Below are positions 7,180 to 17,100 of a stretch of DNA of 64,000 bases, in pieces. Below the pieces are notes generated by a model that was given only the letters and a program-made list of their open reading frames with translations, was not told where the DNA came from and ran no database searches. Source of the stretch: an uncultured Bacteroidales bacterium. Its GTDB lineage: Bacteria; Bacteroidota; Bacteroidia; Bacteroidales; P3. The stretch is from assembly GCA_900318835.1 (NCBI GenBank), contig ONLW01000004.1, positions 61,580 to 125,579 on the forward strand. The letters run 5' to 3'. The first letter of the stretch is position 1; each line of letters opens with the position of its first letter. Position numbers and translations under genes: made by a program.

Positions 7180-10100
7180 ATGATAAAAGCGATTATGGAC
7201 AACAGAAAGATGAAACACGATACAAGTCGTCGCTTGCGTCTGGCGATAGTGCTGGCCATCCTGCTGCTGCCTCTGGCGGCATGGGGACAGACCTCCATCA
7301 CCTCGCTGAGCCAGATTAACAGTTCGACAGGCAGCTACATAATCACGCAGGATATCAGTGGCGGCACGCCCGGTGTCACTACCTTCAGCGGCACCCTCAC
7401 CGCTCAGGCCAAGGCCGACGGCACTTTCCCCGTCATTAGCGGTTTGACGCAGCCCCTTTTCACCACCTGCACCGACGCTACCATCAGCAACATTATGCTG
7501 AAGGACATCACCATCAGCGGCGAGGGGAATATGGGCGCCATCTGCGGCACCGCCAACGGTACTACCCATATCTACAACTGTGGCATCTTGCCCAATTCGA
7601 GTGCTTACCCCAATGAGACGCAGCACTCTACCGTCAGCGGGTCGGGCTACACCGGCGGTCTGGTGGGTTTGCTCGACGGCTACGCTCGAGTCATCAACTG
7701 CTTCTCCTATGCCCACATTACCGGTGGCACCACGGTGGCGGGCATTGTGGGTTACAACAATGTGAAGTCCAACGCTAAAAAGGAGAACAATGCCTACCCC
7801 AACCTTAAGACCGTTGTGATGAATTGCATGTTCTACGGCGACATCACCGGTGGCTCGACGACCTATCCCGTCTATGGCGGCAATGTGATACAGAACGATG
7901 GATCTACTGCTATCAACAACTACAACTACTACCGTGGCGAGGCGCTCTTTGACGACAGCTATAATGCGGTGGGCAAATACAACTGTTCGTGGCCTGCAGA
8001 GGAACGCAATCTGCGCCGCTTCGAGTACTACCGCAGCATCCTCAACAGCAACCGCCGCCTTTGTGCCTGGTGGATTACCGGCCACCAATATGCCGATCAG
8101 GAGACTAACGGCGACACAGCCCTGATAGCCAAATGGGTGCTCGACCCCTCCATGGGGCCTTATCCGGTGCTGAAGAAGTGGGGCAGATATCCTTCCATCC
8201 TAAACCCCAGCGCCACACAGATGTGGGATTCGGTGCAGGGCCAGTGGGTGGCACGCACCGCCGCCGAGCCTTACCGAGGTAAGAAACTCGGCGACCTGAC
8301 GGTCACCATCAAGACCGGCGCTCATCCGGGGACGGTGGGGAAGTCGGAGAAAACGGTGTCGCGCACCATCATTATCACCGATATGGACACCACCAGTTAT
8401 GACTACTGTTATGGTAAGGTGCAGCTGCCCTACTACAACGAAATATTCGGCGACCCCTCCAGCAGTGACCATACCACCCGCTACTACGGCAACTACACCA
8501 ACAAGGTGGTGACGGGATGGAAAATCACCGCCGTGAGTGGCGGTACTTTGGGCACCTTTGTGGGCAACAAAAACGAGAGCCGTGGCGATGGCTATCAGTA
8601 TAGCGCAAATGCATGGGAGAGCGGCTTCAACTATGCCGACCGCCACTGCACCGCCAAGGATATGTACGATAAAAGCAGACGCGTTTTCGCCCAAGGCGGA
8701 TACTATTATGTGCCCGAAGGGGTCACGGCCATCACCATCGAGGCCTATTGGGGAGATGCCTTCTACCTGCACGGCAAGGAAGATGCCCTCGACCACGTCA
8801 GCGTCACCACATACAATGCCACCTACAAAAACTACGGATATGCCTTCACTCCTGCGGGCACCCTGCCCACGACCATTACCTACAACGACGGCTCCACCGA
8901 TAAGACCATCAACGTCTACGACGACTTCGCGACAATCATGACAGAAGTAAAGAAAAACAAGAGCTGCACACCCTACGACCGTGCTGTGGTGCTGGTGGGC
9001 AACTTCCCGCTGCAGGCGAGGAACGATTTTGACATGGGCAACGCCAGCAAGGGCGGCGTCACCTTCATGAGTGCCGACTTCGATATGGACAACGAGCCCG
9101 ACTTCTGCTTCCCGCTTCAGTGGCGCAAAGATGTATCCCGTCTCCCCATCATGCCGGTGAGGTTCGATTTCCTGCCCATTCCCGAGCTGGGTCTCACCAT
9201 GCGCCACAACACCTATGCCTATGCTATCGGTATCTTTGTTCCGCAAGGCCACTTCGAGATTACCGAAACTTCGCAGATGCACACCACGCAGTTCGAATAT
9301 ATGTCGAACAACAACAATGTCAACTTCAGCCACCAACAGCCGCTCATCCTCAATGGCGGACAGTTCGAACAGATTGTTTGTCACGGTAATAGTTCTAATA
9401 ACCCTCCAACAGAAGACCACACCAGCAATATCATTATGGGAGGCCATTTCTGGATGCTTCGTTTCACCCCCGGTAGCCATTCCGGACAGCATGCCTATAC
9501 ACGTCACTGCGCTGTGAGCGTCATGGGAGGTGAATACCCCGAGTTCTACCTCTCGGGCCTTTTTTGGACGGGAGTCAACGGGACGAAAGCCTATGATGAC
9601 AATCCCCACTGCTATACCAATGGCGGTAAGTTCGGTATCATGGCCGGTGCCGGCATGGAGGCGGTGAAACACAGCGTCTATTTCCAGATTGACCACTCCA
9701 TCATCCGTGAGTTCTACGGCGGCGGTATCAATGCCAACAATCCGGTGGGAGAGAATGTCAATGTCACTATCGATAACAGTTTGGTTCTCGACAAATATTG
9801 TGGTGGTCCCAAGGTGGGAACCTGTGGGACCGTCACCACGCAGGCCACCAATACCGTCTTCTGCGGAAACTTCTTCGGCGGCGGCAACGGTGGCACCAAC
9901 CTCTACCGTGAAGGTATCAAGGATGCGACTCCCAACAATATGCCGGGTGCGACAGGATGGGACGAATATGGTTTCAGTGATTTCAACCCTATCTCCCTTC
10001 CGGGAGCGTCTCCGAAATATGATGCCAACAAGGGTTACCATGCCGAGTTTGAGTTCGAGGTCTTCAACCAGTCCAATGGTATTGACAATTCGGCTGTGGC

Positions 10101-10773
10101 GCGTTCCTACCGCCACTGGGCACTGTTCGGTACAACCAATACCGGCGCTGTCACCAACACCCTGACGGGGTGTACGGTGAAGAAGAACTTCTATGGCGGC
10201 GGTAACCTTGGCAATGTCTCCAGCAGTGTCACCTCGACTCTCATGGACTGCACTATTGAGGAGAATGCCTTCGGTGCTGGCTATTCAGCCACCATCCCCT
10301 CTTTCCCCGTCCACGACAAGGGCAAGGTGTCCGTTCCCACACGCGATGCCGCAGGTGTCTGCCACAACGGCAGTCTAGGATACCGCACCGATGATGGAGA
10401 CAATGTTATCCAATACACGTGGTGCTACAAAGACCCTGAGACGAATATCGTTTATCCTGCGGGAGTGGTGATTCCTTCGACGGTGACCACTGGCAAGCCT
10501 GTATTCCAGTATGATGGCAAATGGTACTGCTATACCACCGTTTCTTTGAAGAACCTCGGTACGGTGAGTGGTAACATCACGCTCACCGTTGATGGCAACG
10601 GTACCACGGGCACGCTGATTAAGGGCGACATCTACGGTGGCGGCGACGAGAGTGCTGTCAGCGGCACTACCAATGTTACCGTGCAGGGCAAGACCCACGT
10701 CAAAGGCAACGTCTTTGCCGGCGGCAACAAGGGCAAGGTCGACGGTGCCACCACGGTGACCATCAAACAGTAA
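7180..10773 (+). CDS. exported GLUG-like/YGGG-repeat protein, paralogue 2
   Basis: 1197 aa, a full-length paralogue of the preceding gene, 33 bases downstream and probably in the same operon. Signal peptide LAIVLAILLLPLAAWG, cleavage near residue 36. Shared blocks with paralogue 1 include SGTLTAQAKADGTFPVI, GYARVINCFSYA, NKVVTGWKIT, GVTAITIE-YWG, YDRAVVLVGN and the C-terminal YGGG repeats (IYGGGDESAVSG, VFAGGNKGKVDG). It also stops within a terminal repeat (TVTIKQ) and has no sorting domain. Starts at 7195 and 7210 are alternatives; 7180 is the first ATG. No promoter is seen in the short gap. The divergence in the middle third, against conserved ends, suggests the ends are assembly or export surfaces (inference). 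Confidence 0.8.
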   Translation: MIKAIMDNRKMKHDTSRRLRLAIVLAILLLPLAAWGQTSITSLSQINSSTGSYIITQDISGGTPGVTTFSGTLTAQAKADGTFPVISGLTQPLFTTCTDATISNIMLKDITISGEGNMGAICGTANGTTHIYNCGILPNSSAYPNETQHSTVSGSGYTGGLVGLLDGYARVINCFSYAHITGGTTVAGIVGYNNVKSNAKKENNAYPNLKTVVMNCMFYGDITGGSTTYPVYGGNVIQNDGSTAINNYNYYRGEALFDDSYNAVGKYNCSWPAEERNLRRFEYYRSILNSNRRLCAWWITGHQYADQETNGDTALIAKWVLDPSMGPYPVLKKWGRYPSILNPSATQMWDSVQGQWVARTAAEPYRGKKLGDLTVTIKTGAHPGTVGKSEKTVSRTIIITDMDTTSYDYCYGKVQLPYYNEIFGDPSSSDHTTRYYGNYTNKVVTGWKITAVSGGTLGTFVGNKNESRGDGYQYSANAWESGFNYADRHCTAKDMYDKSRRVFAQGGYYYVPEGVTAITIEAYWGDAFYLHGKEDALDHVSVTTYNATYKNYGYAFTPAGTLPTTITYNDGSTDKTINVYDDFATIMTEVKKNKSCTPYDRAVVLVGNFPLQARNDFDMGNASKGGVTFMSADFDMDNEPDFCFPLQWRKDVSRLPIMPVRFDFLPIPELGLTMRHNTYAYAIGIFVPQGHFEITETSQMHTTQFEYMSNNNNVNFSHQQPLILNGGQFEQIVCHGNSSNNPPTEDHTSNIIMGGHFWMLRFTPGSHSGQHAYTRHCAVSVMGGEYPEFYLSGLFWTGVNGTKAYDDNPHCYTNGGKFGIMAGAGMEAVKHSVYFQIDHSIIREFYGGGINANNPVGENVNVTIDNSLVLDKYCGGPKVGTCGTVTTQATNTVFCGNFFGGGNGGTNLYREGIKDATPNNMPGATGWDEYGFSDFNPISLPGASPKYDANKGYHAEFEFEVFNQSNGIDNSAVARSYRHWALFGTTNTGAVTNTLTGCTVKKNFYGGGNLGNVSSSVTSTLMDCTIEENAFGAGYSATIPSFPVHDKGKVSVPTRDAAGVCHNGSLGYRTDDGDNVIQYTWCYKDPETNIVYPAGVVIPSTVTTGKPVFQYDGKWYCYTTVSLKNLGTVSGNITLTVDGNGTTGTLIKGDIYGGGDESAVSGTTNVTVQGKTHVKGNVFAGGNKGKVDGATTVTIKQ

Positions 10774-10785
10774 TTATGGGTAGTT

Positions 10786-13482
10786 ATGAATAAAACATTA
10801 CAAGATATGAACAAGAGAATCAGGAAAATGGCGGTGCTGGCGGTGCTGTTTGGCACGACGGCGATGCAGGCACAGGTAGTCATCGACAGCAGTGTCTACG
10901 GCGGCGGCAACATGGCCGACGTGGGCGGTGCCACCGTCCATATCCTCAACGGCACGGTGCATCAGAACATCTTCGGCGGTGGCCGTGGCCGCGCAGAACA
11001 ACGCGAAGGGGATGTCGTGACCGTTACCAAGGTGGCCCCCGTGGTCAACGGTCCGGTGACGGTCAATATTGGCACTACCGACGGCAACGAGAATCCCACC
11101 TATAGCGGTGCCGCCACCATCGGCGGCAGTGTCTATGGTTGCAACGACGCCGAGGGCACCCCGAAACAGAACGTCTTCGTGAATATCTACGGTACGGCAC
11201 AGACCGCCAAACAGGTGGCAGGTTACGACAACACGGCCAACGACCGCGAGTATGCCCTCAAGGAGGTCTTCGGTGGCGGCAACCGCGCCGACTACAGCCC
11301 CAACCTCACCACGGGTACTCCCTACCAGACCACCGTGACCATCTATGGCTGCGACAACACTGTGCAGGATGTCTATGGTGGCGGCAACGCCGCTGCGGTA
11401 ACCAAGTGTGCCACAGTGGTGTGGGGTGGACGCCATGATCGCGTCTTTGCTGGTGGCAACGGATACAGCGCCACGGGCAATCATACCGACCCCACTGCTG
11501 CCAACTACAACCCCGGTGCCGACATTGGCTCTGGTGGTACGTCACTGACCATCGATGCCGGCATCATCAACCAGGTCTTCGGTGGTAGTAACGAGAAGGG
11601 TGACATCGAGGGTCCCATCGCCGTCACTGTCGCCCATTCCAGTACTCGCTGTGGTACTGATGCCAATGTGGCTGAGCAAATTGGCGAGTTCTTCGGCGGC
11701 AGCAACAAGGTGACCACAGGCACCAACGCCCACCCCGTCAATATCACCACCACCATCGAGTGCGGCACGGGTACCTTCACTGCCGTCTATGGTGGTTCCA
11801 ACCAAGCCGACATTATCGGCAGTGTAACCCTCAACATCAAGGGTGGCACGATAACCGACGTCTATGGCGGCTCGAAAGGTGTGAAACAAGAGGGTACGGA
11901 AGGAAACTCGGGCTATGTGGCTCCCGTTCCGGCCGACATCAAGGATGCACGCGACGGCGAGAATCATCCCAAGGGCACCCACGGCAAAGTCACCCTCAAC
12001 CTCTATGGCGGCACTGTCACTAATGCCTTCGGCGGCAGCAACCAGAATGGCAACATCGAGGGTTCCATCACCGTCAATGTGCTCGACCATGAAGGCAGCT
12101 GCCCTCTCGATGTTACTAATATCTACGGCGCTGGTAATGTGACACGTTACACGCCCAATGTCGACACTCTCACCTCTCCCCTAGTCAACCTGATGCACAT
12201 CAAGCAGAATGCTGGTATCCGTGGCAACGTCTATGGTGGCGGCTTGGGTGAGACGGCCATCGTCACTGCCCGTCCCCGCCTCAATGTGGGTTACGACAAT
12301 GCCAATATGTCCGGCCTCATTCCGACAGGTTATCCTGTCGAATTGGGGAATCGCAAAATCTATGTTTCCGGCAGCATCTACGGCGGCGGTAAGGCAGCTC
12401 CCGTGACTGGCCGTACCCATGTGAGGATGAATCCTGGTCCTGATCCCAACACCCCCACCATGATTAACCAGAATGTCTTCGGCGGCGGAGACGAGGCAGA
12501 GGTTTCGGGACGTGCCTCCATCGACATGATGGGCGGCATCGTTACCCAGAACCTCTATGGCGGTGGCAACCAGGCTGCTGTGGGTGCCGGTGTGGTGAGC
12601 ATGATTGGTGGCAGCGCCGACAAGGTCTTCGGCGGCGGCAACAATGTGACAGAAGCCAACAAAGGTGTGGGCGACGCCGTGACGGTCACCATCAACGGCG
12701 GCAGCATCAGCAGTGGCCTCTATGGAGGCTGCAACACCAGCGGCACCGTCGGAGGCAATATCACGCTGAATGTCACTACCGGCAACATCGGTGCTGCGGC
12801 CGTAGGTACCTCAGGAAACGAAGGTTATGTCCCCGAGAAACGTGCTGATATCTATGGTGGCGGCTACGGTCAGAACACCACTGCCCTCAAGAATGTTGAG
12901 GTGACCCTTGGCGGCAAGACCACCGGCGGCACACTGGTGGGCCCCACGGTCTATGGCGACGTCTATGGCGGCTCGGCCCTCGGTAATGTGGGTGGCACCG
13001 CAGCCAATACCGACTACCACACCTATGTCACCCTCAACTACGGCACTATCCATGGCACTATTTATGGTGGCGCCTTGGGGCAGAAGAGCCCTGCCATTGA
13101 GTCCAAGGTCTGGGCTCCCGTGAAGGTGACCGTCAACGACGGCACGGTTGAGAATATCTTCGGCTGCAACAACTCCAATGGTGGCCCGCAGCAGATTGTT
13201 GAAGTGATGATTGCCGGTGGCACCGTCAGCCACGATGTCTTCGGTGGCGGCAACGAGGCGGCCTACAACTCGCCCGATGCCTCCATCGCCTCACCCCTGG
13301 TGACTATCAAGGGCAGCAGTCATGTAGAAGGCGACGTCTACGGTGGCGGCAACCAGGCCGCTGTGACAGGTAGCACTGCCGTCAAGCTCCAACAGGGCGC
13401 TACCATCGACGGCAACGTCTACGGCGGTGGCAACGAAGGCGAGGTCAGCGGCAGCTCCTCGGTTACCGTCGAGGATGAATAA
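10786..13482 (+). CDS. exported YGGG-repeat protein (898 aa)
   Basis: 898 aa. The signal peptide (residues 1-29, MAVLAVLFGTTAMQA) is followed immediately by repeats: SSVYGGGNMADVGGATVHI, NIFGGGRGRA and so on to the last residue. The unit is roughly 20-25 residues: V-Y/F-G-G-G/S-N-x-A-x-V-x-G-x-x-x-V-x-I-x-G-G-x-I, which suggests a beta-solenoid. Residues about 114-549 form a higher-order block (markers NIYGTAQT, EYALKEVFGGGN, GGRHDRVFAGGN, SCPLDVTN) that recurs three times in the next gene. It ends GEVSGSSSVTVEDE without any sorting domain. It lies 12 bases after the preceding gene, so it is the third gene of the operon. Function unknown. Confidence 0.85.
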   Translation: MNKTLQDMNKRIRKMAVLAVLFGTTAMQAQVVIDSSVYGGGNMADVGGATVHILNGTVHQNIFGGGRGRAEQREGDVVTVTKVAPVVNGPVTVNIGTTDGNENPTYSGAATIGGSVYGCNDAEGTPKQNVFVNIYGTAQTAKQVAGYDNTANDREYALKEVFGGGNRADYSPNLTTGTPYQTTVTIYGCDNTVQDVYGGGNAAAVTKCATVVWGGRHDRVFAGGNGYSATGNHTDPTAANYNPGADIGSGGTSLTIDAGIINQVFGGSNEKGDIEGPIAVTVAHSSTRCGTDANVAEQIGEFFGGSNKVTTGTNAHPVNITTTIECGTGTFTAVYGGSNQADIIGSVTLNIKGGTITDVYGGSKGVKQEGTEGNSGYVAPVPADIKDARDGENHPKGTHGKVTLNLYGGTVTNAFGGSNQNGNIEGSITVNVLDHEGSCPLDVTNIYGAGNVTRYTPNVDTLTSPLVNLMHIKQNAGIRGNVYGGGLGETAIVTARPRLNVGYDNANMSGLIPTGYPVELGNRKIYVSGSIYGGGKAAPVTGRTHVRMNPGPDPNTPTMINQNVFGGGDEAEVSGRASIDMMGGIVTQNLYGGGNQAAVGAGVVSMIGGSADKVFGGGNNVTEANKGVGDAVTVTINGGSISSGLYGGCNTSGTVGGNITLNVTTGNIGAAAVGTSGNEGYVPEKRADIYGGGYGQNTTALKNVEVTLGGKTTGGTLVGPTVYGDVYGGSALGNVGGTAANTDYHTYVTLNYGTIHGTIYGGALGQKSPAIESKVWAPVKVTVNDGTVENIFGCNNSNGGPQQIVEVMIAGGTVSHDVFGGGNEAAYNSPDASIASPLVTIKGSSHVEGDVYGGGNQAAVTGSTAVKLQQGATIDGNVYGGGNEGEVSGSSSVTVEDE
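11124..12430 (+). repeat. YGGG super-block, copy 1
   Basis: Approximate limits of a block of about 435 codons with ordered landmarks: YGCN, VNIYGTAQT, REYALKEVFGGGNRADY, YGCDNTVQDVYGGGNAA, GGRHDRVFAGGN, QVFGGSN, SCPLDVTNIYGAGN, LTSPLVNL and a closing VYGGGLG. The same order recurs in the 4876-aa gene. Confidence 0.75.
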
Positions 13483-13503
13483 AAAACAGTCTTCCCGACG
13501 CTA

Positions 13504-13580
13504 CTATTGAACGTAAACGCATGACGGCGTATGCATTAACCCCTGCGGGAATACCCCGTCAGGGGTTTTCTGTTAAACGG
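13504..13580. repeat. two element-end sequences in tail-to-head order
   Basis: 13504-13531 (CTATTGAACGTAAACGCATG...) matches the right end of the 45626-45830 element at about 23 of 28 positions. 13552-13580 (TACCCCGTCAGGGGTTTTCT...) matches its left end. The order is the reverse of that in a complete element, as if this were the junction between two elements or the remnant of one. Confidence 0.65.
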
Positions 13581-13639
13581 CTGTTCCAATGCTAGAAATG
13601 TGTGTTTGTAATACATTGTAAATCAGTACTTTCTATACG

Positions 13640-13694
13640 CCAACTCTTACCCAACTCTTTATCATCTCCTACCCATCTCCTACCCATCCCCCAT
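13640..13694. repeat. 11-bp tandem array B
   Basis: Five consecutive 11-bp units: CCAACTCTTAC, CCAACTCTTTA, TCATCTCCTAC, CCATCTCCTAC, CCATCCCCCAT. It is followed by GGGTAGGAGATGG, the inverted complement of the fourth unit, so it can fold into a hairpin. Confidence 0.85.
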
Positions 13695-13783
13695 TAGGGT
13701 AGGAGATGGTAGGGGGGGGGAGGGTGGAGGTTTCTTTTTTGCTTCATTCCAGTTGCTTCTTCCCCCACCCCGGCTTTCGGCCA

Positions 13784-13802
13784 CCCCTCCCCGAAGGAGG
13801 GG
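13784..13802. repeat. GC-rich intergenic hairpin (CCCCTCC/GGAGGGG family)
   Basis: CCCCTCC, loop CCGAA, GGAGGGG, preceded by GGCTTTCGGCCA. An inverted relative with GGAGGGGTGGCCGAGG lies at about 13914-13940. Close relatives occur at 28781-28799, 45850-45886 and 53084-53117. Confidence 0.7.
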
Positions 13803-13980
13803 ACGGCTGTCGCAACAAATCTCTCATCCTGCGTAGCATCCCCTCTTCAGGGGAGGGGTTGGGGGAAACACCGCAAAGTCTTCCTATTAAAAAGAAATTC
13901 CCCACATGAAGTTTTTCCCCAGAGGAGGGGTGGCCGAGGGTCGGGGTGGGGGCAATAGGTTGTGGGTAATGGCGTTATTT

Positions 13981-14010
13981 TTTGCAAATAATTTTTTTTT
14001 CGTATCTTTG
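13981..14010 (+). promoter_or_regulatory. promoter of the 4876-aa gene
   Basis: TTTG at 13981-13984 and TATCTTTG at 14003-14010 with an 18-base spacer. Transcription would start near 14017. This rules out in-frame starts upstream of about 14017, including 13906, and supports the ATG at 14110 ahead of a normal signal peptide. Confidence 0.7.
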
Positions 14011-14024
14011 CTACGACTAACCAT

Positions 14025-14060
14025 ACACTGTTTGCCACGCAAGCGCGTGGTTATCAGTGT
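14025..14060 (+). promoter_or_regulatory. nested hairpin in the mRNA leader
   Basis: ACACTG (14025-14030) pairs with CAGTGT (14055-14060), and inside it CCACGC (14035-14040) pairs with GCGTGG (14045-14050) around a 4-base loop. It starts within about 10 bases of the predicted transcription start. Confidence 0.6.
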
Positions 14061-14109
14061 GTTTAATTGTATAATGAATATGATGCATTATTATAAAATA
14101 TATCGCGCT

Positions 14110-17100
14110 ATGAATAGAAAGGGCTTTTTCGGCTCGAGAAATAGCTTTGTCCGCAGTCTGTTGGTGGCGGCCCTCCTGCTGTGTGCCGTCCCGGCGGCGG
14201 CGCAGGACCGTGGCGAGCCGTCGGCCAGGGTGGCGACACCCCATGTCACCGTGAAGGGTAACATCTTCGGCGGCGGCAACAAGGCCGCGGTCAGCAGCAA
14301 CAGTGCTGTCACCATCAATCAGGCGAATGCCGTCGTGGGTACCCTCGACGACAATGGTGCGTTGACCTCCGGTGGCGACGTCTATGGCGGCGGTGCACTG
14401 GCCAATGTGGGTACCGACGGCAACAATACCACCACGGTGACCCTCACCAACGGCATTGTCTATGGTGGTGTCTATGGCGGTGGCCTAGGCCAGAAAAACG
14501 GTGTCAGCGGCGCTTCGAGCGATATCGCGGCCCTCGTCAAGGGTGCTGTGACGGTCCTCGTCAACGGTGGTACTGCCAATCAGGTTTTCGGCTGCAACAA
14601 CCTCAATGGTGCCCCTCAAAGCACTGTGAATGTCAACGTTACCGGCGGATTTGTTACCAATGTCTTCGGTGGTGGCAATGTGGCCTCCTACACGGGTAGC
14701 CCTGTGGTGAGTGTCAGCGGCGGCGAGGTCTATACCGTCTACGGTGGTGGCAACGAGGCCGGTATCACGGGCAACACCAGTGTGACCCTCACGGACGAAG
14801 GCATAGTGCGCAGAGGTATCTATGGCGGCTGCAACACTGACGGCACTGTGACGGGCGACGCCACGGTCTCTGTCATCGGTGGCACCGTGGGTACCGACGC
14901 GGAGCATCAGGCCCATGGTATCTTCGGTGGTGGCTACGGTCAGCCCACGCGGGTCAACGGCAGCGTGCATGTCACTATCGGCGCCCTCCCCGCAACATCT
15001 CCCACTTACAATACTACGACGGGCCTTCTGGATACGATTCCGGCAGGCCCCACCATCTACGGTGACATCTATGGTGGTTCGGCTCTCGGCAATGTCAACA
15101 GCAGCGCAATCACCAACGGTGTGAATACTGAAGGTAAGACCACTGTCGTCGATGTCCTCTCCGGCAGCATCTCCGGCAGCGTCTATGGCGGCGGTCTGGG
15201 ACAGAAAAACGGTGTCAATAGCGCCACGAGCGACATCGAGGCTTTGGTGCATGGCGCGGTGACGGTCAATATCGGTGCGAATCAAACAATAAATGCAGCC
15301 CCTGTTGTCTATGCAGGTTACGCCACCTTCCCCATCCACTCGGAACAAACAGGTACCGACCTCTATGGCAACCCGGTCATGACGACCTACGACGGCTATG
15401 TCTACGGCTGCAACAACCTCAATGGTTCGCCGCAGAGCGATGTCACCGTCAACATCTATGGCACGGCGCATACAGTTACGGACTTGGCCTCCAACAATGA
15501 CCTCAACACCCGCGACTATGCCATCCACAATGTGCTGGGCGGTGGCAACCAGGCTGACTACAGACCGGAGAGTGATTCTCCCAGCAGCGAGAAAAGAGCT
15601 CGTGTGAACGTCTATAGTTGCCAAAATACCATCAAGCAGATCTTCGGCGGCAGTAACGCTGCCTATGCCTACGGCACTGTTAGCATGATCGAAGGCGGAC
15701 GTTTCGACGAGTTCTTCGGTGGCGGTAACGGCGTGGTGATTCCGGCCAACATCGGCAATGGCGGTATCGACATCACCGTCAAGGGCGGTAGATTCGGATA
15801 TATCTTCAATGAGTGTAACCGTCAAGGACAGGTGGCAGCGGGTGCGACAGTGAAATACCACGATAATGTCACGGCGGGCAGCTGTGATTATTTTGTCGAG
15901 TCCCACTTCTGTTCGGGTAACCATGCCGACACCTATGGCGACAAGAGCTACACCATGACCTGCTCCACAACCCCGGATGAGTATACCAAGTTGTATGCCG
16001 GTTGCCGTCTGGGTACTATCTATGGCAACCTTACGCTGACCGTCGATGGAGGAAAGTTCGAGGTGGTGTATGGCGGTTCGAAAGGCGACGAAAAGGTGGC
16101 TGCCGATATCAAACGATATCCCACGCAGCAAGAAATAACAGATCATCCGGGAAACTATCCAGACGGATTGGCTGCCTTCTTGGCAAGTAACACCTCATTG
16201 TATGGCACCGGCGGCAATGTCACCGTCATCATCCATGGCGGCACCATCGGCACGGTCTATGGCGGCTGTGACCAGAACGGCAATGTCGAAGGTAACATTA
16301 CGGTGATCGTGGACGATGCCGGGAGTGCGACATGCCCCTTGACGCTCGACAATGTCTATGGCGGCAGCAACATCGCCCAGTATCGTCCCCTCGACCCCTC
16401 CATCACTAGTCCGTTGGTCGAACTGGTCAACGGCACCGTGGGTAGAGTCAACAATGAAGGCAAGCTGGTAGAGAATACCGGCGATGTCTTCGGTGGCGGT
16501 TATGGTTCTTTGATTAATGTCAATGCTGGTATCGTTACCTCCAACCCCAAGGTGGTGATGGGTAGCCTCACTATGACAGATACTGCTACCCTTAGAGCTC
16601 ATCACACATTCCAGTCCATTACGAACACTGGTACAAAATCGGTACGAGTGATGGGCAACATCTACGGCGGCGGCGCTCTGGCCACCGTGGGTAATTTCAA
16701 CCGCAATGCGACCACGCATGCGGTCGAGAACTTTGCCAACGATGGTGGTGGCACCACCACCGTGGAGATTGTCAGCGGCACGGTGGGTCCCAACAACCTG
16801 CAGATGCCTGCTTTCAAGGGCATGGTCTTTGGTGGTGGCAAGGGTGTCGTTGGCGACATCAGGAGCAACTCCTTGATCCCCCATCTCAACTACGTCAATA
16901 CTACCGTGGTGACTATCGGCAAGAGCAACGACCACAGTGGTCCCCTCGTTAAGGGCTCCGTCTACGGCGGTGCCGAGAACGGCCACGTGCTCCAGAACAC
17001 CCACGTCACCATCCAAGGCGGCCAGATAGGCTGCGGATTCGATTATGCCGCCAACAGCGGTGCCGGTGCCGACCTCAATCGTGCCTATACTTCAGACGAG

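Larger units (their letters stand above)
13483..14109. other. repeat-rich intergenic region before the 4876-aa gene
   Basis: 627 bp with no credible gene. It holds two element-end sequences back to back (13504-13580), 11-bp array B (13640-13694) and its partial inverted arm, a G9 tract (13712-13720), a GC hairpin (13784-13802) and an inverted partner (about 13914-13960), the promoter (13981-14010) and a nested leader hairpin (14025-14060). No T-run terminator follows the operon. Confidence 0.75.

Noticed and set aside
4960-10116. Very long antisense open frames (1042 and 638 codons on the minus strand) opposite the two tandem paralogues.
   Set aside because: They mirror the GC-rich codon pattern of the plus-strand genes, read low-complexity Val/Ala/Gly/Asp sequence, cross the gap between two genes, and have no recognisable domain or start signals. 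Similar antisense frames occur opposite all GC-rich genes here.
13483-13905. A 67-codon plus-strand frame (13706-13909) and a 63-codon minus-strand frame in the intergenic region.
   Set aside because: They consist of translated repeat and hairpin sequence (proline/serine/glycine-rich), with no start signal or conserved features.
13906-14109. Upstream in-frame extension of the 4876-aa gene.
   Set aside because: It contains intergenic repeat sequence and the promoter -33/-7 boxes, and would place more than 60 residues before a normal signal peptide.
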